A stretch of DNA of 64,000 nucleotides from Neoaquamicrobium microcysteis (GCF_008180155.1 NZ_VSZS01000059.1:62001-126000), one strand, 5' to 3'. Numbered from the stretch's first letter, positions 1 to 10,498 are shown. Made by a program: numbers and translations. The notes: generated from the sequence alone by a model not told the origin.

Positions 1-1572
1 GACACCGCGGAGCGAGCCCCATCCCCGATCATCCACCTTCGATTTTGAAGAAGTTGTCCCGCGTCGTGCCGCTGCCGTCTTCCTGGTGGCCGTCTCGAGC
101 AATTCCCGCTGTGCGATGGCGGTGCGGACAATTGCGCGGGTGTCGACTTCACGGCGGCCTTTCGCCAGCAGGGTGCGTCGCGCGGTCACCGCCTCGTGCA
201 GGGTGATCGAAGGCAACGTCAAGTCGGCATAGCGGGCTTCCACGAAGTTTCCTGAAGGCCGTCGAACGAAGATACGCGCCATGTCGCGTGGATCGAATTT
301 GACAAGCAGGCGCCGGTCGGAACGCCCGACGTCTGCGCTGAGTGCCGCCGACCAGTAGCGCAGGCCGAACAAATGAACGCCGGTCGGCCGTAGTGTTCGC
401 TCCTGTTCGGGCAGGAAGGTGAGCCAGAAGCGCATTCGATCTTGTGGCAGTCGAAGTGGAATCTCACCCTCATGGTCTCGCCAGACGGCAATCGGCGGGC
501 GGCCCAGTCCACCATGGATCGAATGATGATAGGAGCCGACGATGTCGAGTGCGATATACCTCTCGAGTTCATGCAGTGTCAGTGCCGCGTGCCGCTTCGA
601 GTCGTAGTCTCCCAGGTCCTGTTCGTTGCTGAACGTGGTCCCTGGGAGCAGGTGCAGCCTTCCCATCTGTGTGCCGATCAGGCGCTCGATGTGACCGCCG
701 AAGCGGGGCTCACCCGGTGGCCGCCACTCAATGGCGATGCCGGCGTCTTGGCATCCGCGCTTGAACGCCCGGCTGCGGAAGTCGGCGCCGTTGTCGACAT
801 GCACCGTGTCCGGCAGCCCGGCAACGGGCCAAGGCTCAGTGATCTCGCGTTCTCTCAACCATGCCGATTTGTCGAAGACGGAGTGCAACAGGCACAGACT
901 GGTCGACAGCCGGGACGGCGCGTCCATGGTGAGATAGAAACCGGTGACCATCCGGCTGCACACATCCATCGCCAGGGTCAGCCACGGTCGACCGACCGGC
1001 TGCCGGGTCTCCTCGTCAACAACGAAGACGTCGGCCTTCGTATGGTCGATCTGGACCATCTCCAGGGGGCGGGAGGCACCGAACGTCCCGGGAACGGGCG
1101 TTGTCGCCTTGACGATCTTCTGTTCGCCGCGTCGCCTGGCACGCTGTTGCAGGTCGATGTCCTCAAGGCGAGCCACTATCGTCCGGCGATGCGGTGGCTT
1201 GAACCCCGCCGATATGCAGTTCGTCTGCACATCGCGGACCAGCTGCGAAACCGTCGGCCGGGTCCGCTTCAGGTAATATGCTTTGATCGTGGTGAGGATT
1301 ATCTCTTCCCGCTTATCGTCCAGTACGCGGTGCCCCTGTGGTCGCCCACGTTTACGATCGACCAGAGACAGGATGGTCCCGCCGGCGCGGAACAGCTTGA
1401 TCAACCGGTATGCTGTCGCCTGACTAAGATTGAGCGCAGCCGCGAGTTCCGCCACATCTCCGGCCGTTGCGCCGTCAGGATTGCGCTCCAGAAAGCTGCG
1501 GATCGCATCCCCCCGTCGGCACGCTTCATCCCAAAGTACGTCCTCAATCTCGTCTGGAAGTGGATCGCTCAT
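1..1572 (-). CDS. TniA/TnsB-like DDE transposase (Mu family), C-terminus beyond the window
   Basis: The reading frame is open for 524 codons from the ATG at 1572 to the left edge, so the C-terminus is missing. It would catalyse the strand-transfer step of a Tn7/Tn5053-type transposon. The N-terminal part contains a helix-turn-helix stretch (LNLSQATAYRLIKLF). The catalytic core shows the three acidic residues in order: VQIDHTKAD, then VHVDNGADF, then GGHIERLIG. The sequence after this core fits a Mu-type beta-barrel domain. Upstream frames close at a TGA just before the ATG, which fixes the start. A partner ATPase (TniB) would be expected beyond the left edge. Short repeats typical of a transposon end lie directly upstream. 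DDE motifs were read by eye from the reverse complement. Confidence 0.88.
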   Translation of the reverse strand, partial: MSDPLPDEIEDVLWDEACRRGDAIRSFLERNPDGATAGDVAELAAALNLSQATAYRLIKLFRAGGTILSLVDRKRGRPQGHRVLDDKREEIILTTIKAYYLKRTRPTVSQLVRDVQTNCISAGFKPPHRRTIVARLEDIDLQQRARRRGEQKIVKATTPVPGTFGASRPLEMVQIDHTKADVFVVDEETRQPVGRPWLTLAMDVCSRMVTGFYLTMDAPSRLSTSLCLLHSVFDKSAWLREREITEPWPVAGLPDTVHVDNGADFRSRAFKRGCQDAGIAIEWRPPGEPRFGGHIERLIGTQMGRLHLLPGTTFSNEQDLGDYDSKRHAALTLHELERYIALDIVGSYHHSIHGGLGRPPIAVWRDHEGEIPLRLPQDRMRFWLTFLPEQERTLRPTGVHLFGLRYWSAALSADVGRSDRRLLVKFDPRDMARIFVRRPSGNFVEARYADLTLPSITLHEAVTARRTLLAKGRREVDTRAIVRTAIAQRELLETATRKTAAARRGTTSSKSKVDDRGWGSLRGV

Positions 1573-1605
1573 AGCAGGCTCGCGAGGAAAACCATCGCAA
1601 ACCTC

Positions 1606-1683
1606 ATTCTCACATTAAGTGACAAAGTCCAAGTTGGATTATCAAATTAAATGCCCATTCTCAAATTAACTGCTCGGGCAACA
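1606..1683. repeat. Right end of the TniA-type transposon: three transposase-binding-like repeats
   Basis: Three copies of a 19-bp motif resembling ATTCTCAAATTAAcTGctc occur at 1606-1624, 1638-1656 and 1657-1675. They lie between the transposase start and the remnant of another insertion sequence. Read inward from 1683 the element starts TGTTGCCCGAGCAGTTAA, with the TGT terminus usual for TnsB/TniA elements. Several short direct repeats inside each end are the known layout for this family. The exact boundary is inferred, because the opposite end and target duplication are not in the window. Confidence 0.65.
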
Positions 1684-1737
1684 TGCTGAAATCGTTGACG
1701 TCCGATTCGCATAATTAAATGGAAAGCGACACATGGA

Positions 1738-1935
1738 TATGGCCGTCCACCCAGGCCTCGGCCACAGCCGCAGGATAGGCGCGAACATAGCAGGCGTCGC
1801 TATGCGGCAGATCGAGCACGAAGAAGTGCGCCTTCTGCTCCACGCCGCCGATGACCACCATAGCCTCGCCAAAGTCGGCCTGTGCGTGCCCGGCCGGGTG
1901 CGCCAGCGGCACGAGGTGGCCGGATTTTACGCCGC
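1738..1935 (-). pseudogene. IS21-family istA fragment
   Basis: About 60 codons read like the catalytic core of an IS21 transposase, including PLAHPAGHAQADFGEA and LDLPHSDACYVRAYP, followed by a DGH motif. Homology stops on both sides: one end meets the transposon end at about 1683-1737 and the other runs into unrelated sequence near 1935. There is no istB nearby. This is a relic, probably broken by the TniA-type transposon or an earlier deletion. Confidence 0.6.
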
Positions 1936-2331
1936 CCGCAGCAGGACTATCCCGCCGCTACCGTGGTCTAGTTTTCCACCGCCGTTCTCACCTGCCGCAG
2001 CTTGCCCGGCCTCAGCGGCCGACACGCGATTGAAGACAATGGTTCTTCCCATGGTGCCGTCGAAGCGACTGTCGCGATGGAAGACCGGACCGACTACCGC
2101 CGTATCCGCGGCGGTTCGTACGTCGACGTTGTGGCACATGGCGTTGGCTCGAGATCACAACTTCCTTCGGGCGCGCGCCGCCGCGAGGAAATCTCTTCTT
2201 TCGTTGGCTATGACAGCGCGCATCGCCGGGGCCTTCAGGCTGCGCATTGTCAATCCACACGAACCACATGTAAAATACCCGGCAGGGAGAGAGCGCGCGG
2301 CCGGGAGGACGTCTCGCGCGCCGGTACCGAT
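1936..2331. other. Non-coding stretch upstream of coxC
   Basis: About 400 bp lie between the IS21 relic and coxC. Frames on both strands are open in places but match no family I recognise. It presumably holds the coxC promoter. A purine-rich GGGAGGAC near 2311-2320 is a possible distant ribosome site for coxC. I see no terminal repeats or RNA gene. Confidence 0.4.
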
Positions 2332-3561
2332 ATGTTTGTAGGGCACAACCCCTACCTGATCGCGCTCTCGGTGGTGATCGCGATCGCGGGAGGATATACT
2401 GGCTTCGGTCTGGCCGCGCGAGTTCGCACCGCGCAGGGCGTGAATCGTCGCAAACTTCTTGCCTGGGCCGCCGGCTTTCTGGCGATCGGCATATGGACGA
2501 TGCATTTCGTCGGCATGCTTGCCGCGCCGATCCCCGATGACACCACCTACCTCGTGCTTCCGACAATCATATCGTTCCTGATCTGCGCATTGGTGGTCGG
2601 CATTTCGCTTTTTTTCGTCAGCATAGGTGAGCCCTCCGAAGGACGAGTGACTGTCTCAGCGCTGCTTTTAGGCGTGGGCATCGTCTCGATGCACTATGTC
2701 GGAATACACGGATTGGCTGGCGCGTTTCATATCGAGCACCAGCACTCCATGATCATGCTTGCAGCCCTGATCGCGGTTGGAACGGCCTATGGAGGGCTCC
2801 GCATCTTCCTGGCGCGGCAGGTCGGAACCCGACTGGCGTTGAGCGCTGTTGCCTTCGGCATCGCTGTCTCCGGCATGCACTACACCGCAATGTACGGGAT
2901 GCGTTTTCAACCGGCACTGGAGCTGGCTCATCATGGCGCGGACGGATTTGTCGCCTCTCCACAGGCACTCGCACTGGTGGTGTCTCTGTTGTGCTTCCTG
3001 ATCGCCGCCGGCTTCCTGCTTTTCCTGATTCCGGAATCGCGCCCGCACGATGGTCTGGCGCTTTCGGGAGCGATTCCCGCGGCTCCAGGGCAGGACGCAG
3101 CCACCGCGATCGCCGTAGAAGACGCCGCCTCTGACCACGATACGACAATCCCGTTGCGCCGCAGGCCACTGCCCCTCGCCGGACTGGGCCAGCCGCGGCC
3201 CGTGCCTTCGCCACGCATACCCCTTGAAGGCGCCGACGGAGTACACTTCATCGACATGGCGGATATCAGGAGCGTGACGGCCAATACCCACTACTCGATG
3301 GTCCATGATGGCAGCCGCGAACGCATGTCGCCCTGGTCCATTTCGGAAGCGGAAGCGAATCTCGATCCGGCCTTCTTCATGCGGGTTCACCGCAGCCACA
3401 TCATTGCCATCTCGCATGTCGCTTTCGTCCGCAAGGAAGGCGAGGGAGCGGTGGTCGAACTGGATGGGCCGGTTCGGCACCTGGTTCCCGTAAGCCGTGC
3501 CAGAACAGCGGAGCTCAGAGCCCGGTTGGGCCTTACCCGTCGGAACGTCGATCCGGCATGA
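2332..3561 (+). CDS. coxC: CoxC-like membrane regulator, MHYT sensor plus LytTR DNA-binding domain
   Basis: The 409-residue protein has an N-terminal seven-helix MHYT domain with motifs MHFV (57-60), MHYV (120-123) and MHYT (182-185). These are thought to bind copper or sense small diatomic gases. A proline-rich linker joins it to a C-terminal LytTR domain (about 300-405). The same domain order is known in CoxC and CoxH of Oligotropha carboxidovorans, and here it sits just before coxM, so it probably senses CO or redox state and controls the cox operon. The frame is open further upstream, but ATG 2332 is the first start that begins at the membrane domain. coxB, which precedes coxC in Oligotropha, is absent. 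Confidence 0.85.
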   Translation: MFVGHNPYLIALSVVIAIAGGYTGFGLAARVRTAQGVNRRKLLAWAAGFLAIGIWTMHFVGMLAAPIPDDTTYLVLPTIISFLICALVVGISLFFVSIGEPSEGRVTVSALLLGVGIVSMHYVGIHGLAGAFHIEHQHSMIMLAALIAVGTAYGGLRIFLARQVGTRLALSAVAFGIAVSGMHYTAMYGMRFQPALELAHHGADGFVASPQALALVVSLLCFLIAAGFLLFLIPESRPHDGLALSGAIPAAPGQDAATAIAVEDAASDHDTTIPLRRRPLPLAGLGQPRPVPSPRIPLEGADGVHFIDMADIRSVTANTHYSMVHDGSRERMSPWSISEAEANLDPAFFMRVHRSHIIAISHVAFVRKEGEGAVVELDGPVRHLVPVSRARTAELRARLGLTRRNVDPA

Positions 3562-3733
3562 TCGCCGACAGGTCAGGATTGCTGTCACAATTCGTGCGTG
3601 AATACCGGTGTTTAGTGCGAAAGCCCAGCATTGGTGAGACTTAGCCGTCCATCTGCTTGCCTGACATAGGATGACCGCGACAGCATCCACCCAACATCCG
3701 TGCCTGTAAGACGCAAGGATGAAGGGAGGAAGC

Positions 3734-4597
3734 ATGATACCGGGACACTTTACCTATCATCGTCCGGCTTCGATGGCCGACGCCATCAAGCTGCTCTCGG
3801 ACCTTGGCGAAGAAGCACGTCCGCTCGCGGGCGGTCACAGCCTCATCCCGATGATGAAGCTGCGGCTGGCGACACCCGAGCATCTGATCGACCTTCACGC
3901 CGTCGAGGGACTGAAAGGCATTCGCCAGGAAGGCGACAACATCGTCATCGGCGCGATGACCACACAGCACGAACTGCTTGCCTCCGACGTGATCGCATCC
4001 TCCCTGCCCATCCTGCGAGAGACGGCACTGCTTATCGCCGACCCGCAGGTGCGCTATCGCGGCACGATCGGTGGCAATGTGGCGAATGGCGATCCCGGCA
4101 ACGACATGCCGGCGCTGATGATGACGCTGGGCGCAACCTATCGCCTCGAAGGACCAGACGGCGTGCGAGAGGAGGCTGCAGGCGACTTCTATCAGGGCGC
4201 CTATTTCACGTCGCTGGAGCCGGGCGAAATCCTCACCGCGGTTTCCGTGCCAGCGCAGCCTCCCGGCCATGGCTACGCGTATGAAAAACTGAAGCGCAAG
4301 ATCGGCGACTATGCAACCGCCGCTGCGGCCGTCGTGCTGACCATGAGCGGCGGCAAGGTGGCCACCTGCTCGATCGGTCTCACCAACCTGTCCGAAACGC
4401 CGCTACTCGCCGAGGACGCTGCGCGGGCCGTGATCGGTACGGTACTGGACGACGCGTCCCTGAAGCGGGCGGCGGAAGCCGCCATCACGGTCATGTCGCC
4501 GGCAGGCGACGGGCGAGGTCCGGTTGAATACCGCAAACATGTCGGCGGCATCATGGTCGAGCGAGCGCTGAAACGTGCCGCGGCCAGAGCGGCCTAA
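3734..4597 (+). CDS. coxM: CO dehydrogenase medium (FAD) subunit
   Basis: CoxM carries the FAD that passes electrons from CoxS to the quinone pool. The 287-residue length matches the family. FAD-binding motifs AGGHS (32-36) and TIGGN (111-115) are both intact. The start at 3734 follows a strong GGGAGGAA ribosome site; an in-frame ATG 15 bases upstream lies before that site and is less likely. It is the first gene of the coxMSL structural trio and coxS follows after 13 bases. A 172-bp gap separates it from coxC and is the likely promoter region for the structural genes. Confidence 0.96.
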   Translation: MIPGHFTYHRPASMADAIKLLSDLGEEARPLAGGHSLIPMMKLRLATPEHLIDLHAVEGLKGIRQEGDNIVIGAMTTQHELLASDVIASSLPILRETALLIADPQVRYRGTIGGNVANGDPGNDMPALMMTLGATYRLEGPDGVREEAAGDFYQGAYFTSLEPGEILTAVSVPAQPPGHGYAYEKLKRKIGDYATAAAAVVLTMSGGKVATCSIGLTNLSETPLLAEDAARAVIGTVLDDASLKRAAEAAITVMSPAGDGRGPVEYRKHVGGIMVERALKRAAARAA

Positions 4598-4610
4598 GGA
4601 GGAAATCCAG

Positions 4611-5123
4611 ATGGCAACCCAGGCAAAAAAGACCCAGGTGAGCATGACGGTGAACGGCGTAGAGGTCGACGGCCTTGTCGAGCCGCGCACCCTGCTCGTC
4701 CACTTCATCCGCGAGAATTTGCAGCTAACCGGCACCCATATCGGTTGCGAGACGACGCATTGCGGCGCCTGCACCGTCGACATCGACGGATTGTCAGTGA
4801 AGAGCTGCACGATGTTCGCCGTGCAGGCCGACGGCTCCGAGATCACCACGATCGAGGGCATCGCCAATGCCGACGGCACCCTGTCGGCGCTGCAGGAGGG
4901 CTTCCGGCAGATGCATGGGCTGCAATGCGGCTTCTGCACGCCAGGCATGATCACCCGCGCGCACCGGCTGCTGCAGGAGAACCCTGACCCGACCGAGGAG
5001 GAGATCCGCTTCGGTATCGCCGGCAATCTCTGCCGCTGCACCGGCTACCAGAACATTGTCAGGGCGATCCAGTACGCGGCCGCCAAGATCAACGGCACGG
5101 AATTCCAGGAGGCAGCGGAATGA
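4611..5123 (+). CDS. coxS: CO dehydrogenase small [2Fe-2S] subunit
   Basis: The 170-residue protein relays electrons from the Mo/Cu site to FAD through two [2Fe-2S] clusters. Plant-type cluster ligands are Cys46, Cys51, Cys54 and Cys66 (CETTHCGAC). The second cluster uses Cys106, Cys109, Cys141 and Cys143 (CGFC, CRCTGY). TAAGGAGGAAATCC just before ATG 4611 is a near-ideal ribosome site. The last four bases overlap the coxL start (ATGA), indicating translational coupling. Confidence 0.97.
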   Translation: MATQAKKTQVSMTVNGVEVDGLVEPRTLLVHFIRENLQLTGTHIGCETTHCGACTVDIDGLSVKSCTMFAVQADGSEITTIEGIANADGTLSALQEGFRQMHGLQCGFCTPGMITRAHRLLQENPDPTEEEIRFGIAGNLCRCTGYQNIVRAIQYAAAKINGTEFQEAAE

Positions 5124-7540
5124 ACGACATGACTCCCACGCGGGAACAGCGCGAAGCAAAACTGGAAGGCATGGGCTGCAAGAGGAAGCGAGTCGAGGAC
5201 ATCCGCTTCACGCAAGGGCGGGGCCAATACGTCGATGATGTGAAGCTGCCCGGCATGCTGCACGGCGACTTCGTCCGCTCGCCCTACGCCCATGCGCGGG
5301 TGAAATCGATCAACACCGAGAAGGCGCTGAAGGTACCGGGCGTGCTGGCTGTCATCACGGCCGAGACCCTGAAGACCGTCAACCTCGCCTGGATGCCGAC
5401 GCTGGCCGGCGACGTGCAGATGGTGCTGGCCGACGGCAAGGTGCTGTTCCAGAACCAGGAGGTCGCCTTCGTCGTCGCCACCGACCGCTATACGGCCGAC
5501 GACGGCATCAACGCCGTCGAGGTGGAATACGAACAGCTGGAGCCGCAGATCGACCCGTTCACGGCGATGGATCCCGGCGCGCCGGTATTGCGCGAGGATC
5601 TGACCGGCAAGAACACCGGGGCGCACGGCCCGCGCAAACATCACAACCACATCTTCGAGTGGACGGTCGGCGATAAGGACTTGACCGACGCCGCCTTCCG
5701 TAAAGCGGACGTGACAATCAAGGAGATGATCTCCTACCACCGCACGCATCCGTCGCCGCTGGAGACCTGTCAGTCCCTCTGCTCCTTCGACAAGATCAAG
5801 GGTGAATTGACCATCTATGGCACGTTCCAGGCGCCACATGTCGTGCGCACCGTGGTGGCGCTAATCGCCAAGATCCCCGAGCACAAGATTCATGTCATCG
5901 CGCCCGACATCGGCGGTGGCTTTGGTAACAAGGTTGGGGTCTATCCAGGTTATGTTTGTTCGGCGGTGGCCTCGATCGTTACCGGCAAGCCTGTGAAATG
6001 GGTCGAGGACCGCATCGAGAACCTGACGTCGACGTCGTTCGCCCGCGACTATCACATGACGACCGAGATCGCCGCCACGAAGGAAGGCAAGGTCACCGGC
6101 CTGCGTGTGCATGTGCTGGCCGACCACGGCGCGTTCGACGCCTGCGCCGATCCGTCGAAATGGCCGGCCGGCTTCATGAACATCGTCACCGGCTCCTACG
6201 ACTTTCCGGTCGCTCATCTGGCGGTCGACGGGGTCTACACCAACAAGGCGCCGGGCGGCGTCGCATACCGCTGCTCGTTCCGAGTGACGGAGGCCGCCTA
6301 CTGCATCGAACGGGCGATGGACATCCTCGCCCAGAAGCTCGGCATGGACCCGGCCGAACTCAGGTTGAAGAACTTCATCAAGGCAGAGCAGTTCCCGTAC
6401 CAGTCGGCACTCGGCTGGGAATATGATTCTGGCGACTACCACACCGCCATGAAGCAGATGATGGAGAAGGTCGACTATGCCGGGCTGAGGAAAGAGCAGG
6501 CCGAGAAGCGCGAGGCCTTCAGGCGCGGCGAGACGCGGGAGATCATGGGGCTCGGCGTCTCCTTCTTCACCGAGATCGTCGGCGCCGGGCCGTCGAAGAA
6601 CTGCGACATTCTTGGCATCGCCATGTTCGACAGCTGCGAGATCAGGCTGCATCCGACCGGGTCCGGCGTCGCACGCGTCGGCACCAAGAGCCAGGGCCAG
6701 GGCCATGAGACGACCTGGGCACAGATCATCGCCACCGAGATAGGCATTCCGGCCGACGACATCACGGTGGAGGAAGGCAACACCGATACGGCTCCCTATG
6801 GTTTGGGAACTTACGGCTCGCGCTCGACGCCGGTTGCGGGTGCGGCCATCGCCATGGCCGCGCGCAAGATCAAGGCCAAGGCGCAGATGATCGCGGCCTA
6901 CAAGCTCGAAGTTCACGAGGACGATCTCGAATGGGACATCGACGGTTTCCGCGTGAAGGGCCTGCCGGAAAAGGTCCTCGGCATGAAGGACATCTGCTGG
7001 ATCGCCTACAACGCGCCGCCGCCCGGCATGGAGCCGGGACTGGAGGCGGTCAGCTACTACGACCCGCCCAACATGACCTATCCGTTCGGGGCCTATCTCT
7101 GCGTGATGGACATCGACGTCGACACGGGTGTCTACAAGGTCCGGCGCTTCTATGCGCTCGACGATTGCGGGACCCGCATCAACCCGATGATCATCGAGGG
7201 CCAGGTGCATGGCGGGTTGACGGAAGCCTTCGCGATCGCGATGGGGCAGGAAATCCGCTACGACGACACCGGCAATGTGATGTCCGGCTCGTTCATGGAC
7301 TTCTTCATCCCGACTGCGGTGGAGACGCCGAAATGGGAGACCGACTTCACCGTCACGCCGTCGCCGCACCATCCGATCGGCGCCAAGGGCGTCGGCGAGA
7401 GCCCGAATGTCGGCGGCGTGCCCTGCTTCTCCAACGCCGTCAACGACGCCTTCTCCTTCCTCGGCTCGACGCACATCCAGATGCCGCACGATTACTGGCG
7501 CAACTGGCAGGCGGCCAAGGCGCTGGGCGTCGTAGGATAG
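5120..7540 (+). CDS. coxL: Form I CO dehydrogenase large (molybdenum) subunit
   Basis: This 806-residue catalytic subunit oxidises CO to CO2 at a [CuSMoO2] centre with molybdopterin cytosine dinucleotide. The form I signature AYRCSFR is present; its Cys385 corresponds to the copper-binding Cys388 of the Oligotropha enzyme. The glycine motif GGGFGNK starts near 265 and the catalytic Glu760 lies in GVGES, equivalent to Glu763. These residues mark a true CO dehydrogenase, not a form II homologue, which has a different loop. The length is complete and no frame break is seen. It overlaps coxS by four bases and coxD follows after nine. Confidence 0.98.
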   Translation: MNDMTPTREQREAKLEGMGCKRKRVEDIRFTQGRGQYVDDVKLPGMLHGDFVRSPYAHARVKSINTEKALKVPGVLAVITAETLKTVNLAWMPTLAGDVQMVLADGKVLFQNQEVAFVVATDRYTADDGINAVEVEYEQLEPQIDPFTAMDPGAPVLREDLTGKNTGAHGPRKHHNHIFEWTVGDKDLTDAAFRKADVTIKEMISYHRTHPSPLETCQSLCSFDKIKGELTIYGTFQAPHVVRTVVALIAKIPEHKIHVIAPDIGGGFGNKVGVYPGYVCSAVASIVTGKPVKWVEDRIENLTSTSFARDYHMTTEIAATKEGKVTGLRVHVLADHGAFDACADPSKWPAGFMNIVTGSYDFPVAHLAVDGVYTNKAPGGVAYRCSFRVTEAAYCIERAMDILAQKLGMDPAELRLKNFIKAEQFPYQSALGWEYDSGDYHTAMKQMMEKVDYAGLRKEQAEKREAFRRGETREIMGLGVSFFTEIVGAGPSKNCDILGIAMFDSCEIRLHPTGSGVARVGTKSQGQGHETTWAQIIATEIGIPADDITVEEGNTDTAPYGLGTYGSRSTPVAGAAIAMAARKIKAKAQMIAAYKLEVHEDDLEWDIDGFRVKGLPEKVLGMKDICWIAYNAPPPGMEPGLEAVSYYDPPNMTYPFGAYLCVMDIDVDTGVYKVRRFYALDDCGTRINPMIIEGQVHGGLTEAFAIAMGQEIRYDDTGNVMSGSFMDFFIPTAVETPKWETDFTVTPSPHHPIGAKGVGESPNVGGVPCFSNAVNDAFSFLGSTHIQMPHDYWRNWQAAKALGVVG

Positions 7541-7549
7541 GAACGATCG

Positions 7550-8428
7550 ATGACCGCTCTTTCCCGTGACGAGATCGCCGCCCGCCTCGCCGATGCCGGC
7601 TACATCGCCGACCCGGATCTGGCGACTGCAATCTCGATCATGCAGTTGCTGAAGCGCCCGCTTCTGCTGGAAGGCGAAGCAGGCGTCGGCAAGACCGAGG
7701 TGGCCAAGGCGCTGGCCGCCGTCCACGGCACGGAGTTGATCCGCCTGCAATGCTATGAAGGGCTCGACCAGTCGGCCGCGCTCTATGAGTGGAACTACCA
7801 GCGCCAGCTTCTCGCCATCCAGGCGCATCAGGGCCGCGCGCCGGACGACATCGAAGAACGCATCTTCTCCGAAAAATACCTGCTGGAGCGGCCGCTGCTG
7901 GCTGCCATCCGGCGCAAGACGCCGCCGGTACTGCTGATCGACGAGGTCGACCGCGCCGACGAGGAGTTCGAGGCTTTTCTCCTGGAGCTGCTTTCCGACT
8001 GGCAGGTGTCGATCCCCGAGCTCGGCACCGTGGAGGCGAAGAGCATTCCCCATGTGGTGCTGACCTCGAACGGCACGCGCGAGCTTTCCGACGCGTTGCG
8101 GCGTCGCTGCCTCTACCACTATGTCGACTACCCCGACGTCGACCGCGAGGCGCGCATCGTCGCGTCGCGGATTCCCGGCGCGACCGCCTCGCTGTCGTTG
8201 CAGATCGCGCGGATGGTAGAGAAGATTCGCAAGGAGGATCTGCGCAAGGTGCCGGGCGTGGCGGAAACGCTCGACTGGGCGGCGGCTCTTGTCGGTCTCG
8301 ACGTCGCCGATCTGCACGACCGGCCCGAGATCGTGCATGCGACGCTGATGTGTCTCCTGAAGACCCATGAAGACAAGATGCGCATGGCCCGCGAAGTCAC
8401 CGACCGCCTGCTGGGAAAGGTCGCCTGA
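7550..8428 (+). CDS. coxD: CoxD, MoxR-type AAA+ ATPase for CODH maturation
   Basis: The 292-residue protein has Walker A GEAGVGKT (42-49) and Walker B LLIDEVD (128-134), typical of MoxR AAA+ ATPases. In Oligotropha, CoxD is a membrane-associated chaperone needed to sulfurate the molybdenum and build the Mo/Cu centre after the apoenzyme is made. Its stop overlaps the coxE start, the usual pairing of a MoxR ATPase with a von Willebrand A partner. A long open frame on the opposite strand over this gene is a high-GC shadow. Confidence 0.94.
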   Translation: MTALSRDEIAARLADAGYIADPDLATAISIMQLLKRPLLLEGEAGVGKTEVAKALAAVHGTELIRLQCYEGLDQSAALYEWNYQRQLLAIQAHQGRAPDDIEERIFSEKYLLERPLLAAIRRKTPPVLLIDEVDRADEEFEAFLLELLSDWQVSIPELGTVEAKSIPHVVLTSNGTRELSDALRRRCLYHYVDYPDVDREARIVASRIPGATASLSLQIARMVEKIRKEDLRKVPGVAETLDWAAALVGLDVADLHDRPEIVHATLMCLLKTHEDKMRMAREVTDRLLGKVA

Positions 8429-9636
8429 TGAGCTGCTGCGGCACGCCTCCCCCTCTCGATGAGCTGAACGAGGTCTCCCGTCTCGTTTCCACCAAGCTTG
8501 CCGCGTTCCTGAAGACCTTGCGCGACAACGCGTTCGCGGTAGGTCTCCGTGAAGGGCAGGACGCCACCACGTTGATGGCGTCCGGCTACGCGCAAAAGCC
8601 GGGACTGCTGCGCTCCGCATTCAAGCACCTCTTCTCGACCCAAAAGTCCGACTGGGAAAAGTTTGACGGTCTGTTCGATGCGTTCTGGCTGGGCAAACAT
8701 GTCCGCTCGCGCTCGGCGGCCGCCGGTTCTGCCAAGGCGGGCGCAGACCCGAACGTCGCCGAGCTTCAAGGCAAGGCGGCCAACTCGAACGGACGTCCTG
8801 TGCTCGACCAGCTTCCCTCAGGCGGCGGGGTGGACGAGAGCGAACGATCCGGAGAGGGCCGCGCGGAAGGCGCTTCCCGCACTGAAAACCTCGCGGAAAC
8901 GGACTTCCGAAAAATCGCCGACCGCGCACAGATGGAGGAAGCCCACGCCATCGCGGCCAGGCTGGCGAAGACGATGCGCACGCGATTGACCCGTCGCGAT
9001 CTGGCCCGGCGCCGGGGATACCGCCTCGATCTGCGCCGCACGATTCATAGCAATATCAGCAATGGCGGCGTGCCGATCGCGCTGGTGCATCGGCAGCGAA
9101 AGGAAAAGCCGCTTCGCCTCGTCATGCTGCTCGACGCGTCCGGCTCGATGAACATGTATACGGGCGTCTTCCTGCGCTTCATCCACGGCGTGCTCGACGA
9201 ATTCCGCGAGGCTGAGGCGTTCCTGTTCCACACGCGTCTCGTCCATGTCTCCGACGCGATGAAGGAACGCGACGCGCAGCGCGCGCTCGACCGGCTGTCG
9301 ATGATGGCGCAGGGCGCCGGCGGCGGCACGAAGATCGGCGAGAGCCTCGCCACTTTCAACCGCTGGCATGCGGCGCGCGTCATCCATTCGCGCACCTGCG
9401 TGATGATCGTCTCGGACGGCTACGAGACCGGTGACGCGGCCCTTCTTGGCCGCGAGATGGAGCAGCTCGGCCGCCGCTGCCGCCGCATCGTCTGGCTCAA
9501 CCCGATGATGGGCTGGGATGGCTACGCGCCGGAGGCCGCCGGCATCAAGGCGGCAATGCCTCATGTCGACCTGTTCGCGCCGGCGCATACGCTGAAAAGC
9601 CTGGCGGCGCTCGAACCCTATCTGGCGAAACTGTGA
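8428..9636 (+). CDS. coxE: CoxE, von Willebrand factor A-domain protein
   Basis: The 402-residue protein carries a C-terminal VWA domain with a metal-ion-dependent adhesion motif LLDASGSM (Asp236, Ser238, Ser240). CoxE works with CoxD and CoxF in inserting copper into the CODH active site in Oligotropha. The N-terminal half is the CoxE-specific region and contains a charged, low-complexity linker at about 100-160. ATG 8428 overlaps the coxD TGA. Confidence 0.93.
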   Translation: MSCCGTPPPLDELNEVSRLVSTKLAAFLKTLRDNAFAVGLREGQDATTLMASGYAQKPGLLRSAFKHLFSTQKSDWEKFDGLFDAFWLGKHVRSRSAAAGSAKAGADPNVAELQGKAANSNGRPVLDQLPSGGGVDESERSGEGRAEGASRTENLAETDFRKIADRAQMEEAHAIAARLAKTMRTRLTRRDLARRRGYRLDLRRTIHSNISNGGVPIALVHRQRKEKPLRLVMLLDASGSMNMYTGVFLRFIHGVLDEFREAEAFLFHTRLVHVSDAMKERDAQRALDRLSMMAQGAGGGTKIGESLATFNRWHAARVIHSRTCVMIVSDGYETGDAALLGREMEQLGRRCRRIVWLNPMMGWDGYAPEAAGIKAAMPHVDLFAPAHTLKSLAALEPYLAKL

Positions 9637-9647
9637 CGGAGGCGACC

Positions 9648-10496
9648 ATGAACGCCCATGTCGATGTTCTTGACCTCGTCTCCCGCCTGAAGGCGGCGGA
9701 GGAGCCATTTGCGCTGGCGACGGTGGTGCGTACCGTCTCGGTCACGGCGGCAAAAGCGGGCGCCAAGGCCATCATCTGGCCGGATGGCAGGATCGAGGCC
9801 GGCTGGATCGGCGGCGGGTGTGCGCGCGGCGCCACGCTGAAGGCCGCTCGCGAGGCGCTGGCCGACGGTCAGTCGCGACTGATCTCGATCCAGCCGGAGG
9901 ATCTTCTCGCAGAGCTTGGCGTCAAGCCAGGCGACGATCGCGACGGCGTGAAGTTCGCAAAGAACATGTGCCCGAGCCAGGGAACCATGGACATTTTCGT
10001 CGAGCCGGTGCTGCCGCGCCCGGCCCTGCTGGTGCTAGGAGCCAGCCCCGTCGCGCTTGCGCTCGCCGAGCAAGCGAAGCCGCTCGGCTTTCACGTCACG
10101 CTTGCGGCGCCGCTTGGCGACTTGTTGGCCGCCCCGGAGGTCGATCGGCTGATCGACGGCTTCGCGTTCGACGTACCGCAGACCGTACACCGCTTTGTCG
10201 TCATCTCCACACAAGGCAAGGGCGATGAAGCGGCGTTGAAAGCGGCCCTCGCGTTCGAGGCCGACTATCGCGGCTTCGTCGGCAGCCGCCGCAAGATGGC
10301 TTCGTTGCGCGAAAAGCTCCTCGGCGAGGGGATCGCCGGAACGGTGGTCGATAGCGTGAAGGCGCCGGCCGGGCTCGATCTCGGCGCGATTACGCCAGAG
10401 GAAATCGCACTCTCGATCCTCGCGGAAATCACGCTTGCCCGTCGCCATGGGCAACGTGCCCAAGGAACAGAATCACTCACCAGAAACGGGAACTAA
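9648..10496 (+). CDS. coxF: CoxF, XdhC/CoxI-family maturation factor
   Basis: This protein of 282 residues has the XdhC_CoxI N-terminal segment (GWIGGGCARG near 58) and a C-terminal Rossmann domain ending in FVGSRRK. Members bind Mo cofactor or help the sulfur and copper steps of cofactor maturation; in Oligotropha CoxF acts in copper insertion. I prefer ATG 9648 because GACGGAGG lies just before it; a GTG five codons earlier overlaps the coxE stop. The gene order coxD-E-F-G is the same as in Oligotropha. Confidence 0.9.
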   Translation: MNAHVDVLDLVSRLKAAEEPFALATVVRTVSVTAAKAGAKAIIWPDGRIEAGWIGGGCARGATLKAAREALADGQSRLISIQPEDLLAELGVKPGDDRDGVKFAKNMCPSQGTMDIFVEPVLPRPALLVLGASPVALALAEQAKPLGFHVTLAAPLGDLLAAPEVDRLIDGFAFDVPQTVHRFVVISTQGKGDEAALKAALAFEADYRGFVGSRRKMASLREKLLGEGIAGTVVDSVKAPAGLDLGAITPEEIALSILAEITLARRHGQRAQGTESLTRNGN

Positions 10497-10498
10497 TC

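Noticed and set aside
442-1650. A 402-codon plus-strand frame at the left edge
   Set aside because: The opposite strand encodes the DDE transposase with all three acidic motifs, so this is its shadow.
5861-8620. A 919-codon open frame on the minus strand across coxL and coxD
   Set aside because: It is antisense to genes with complete catalytic motifs and has an arginine- and alanine-rich composition without a domain. GC-rich codons open this frame by chance.
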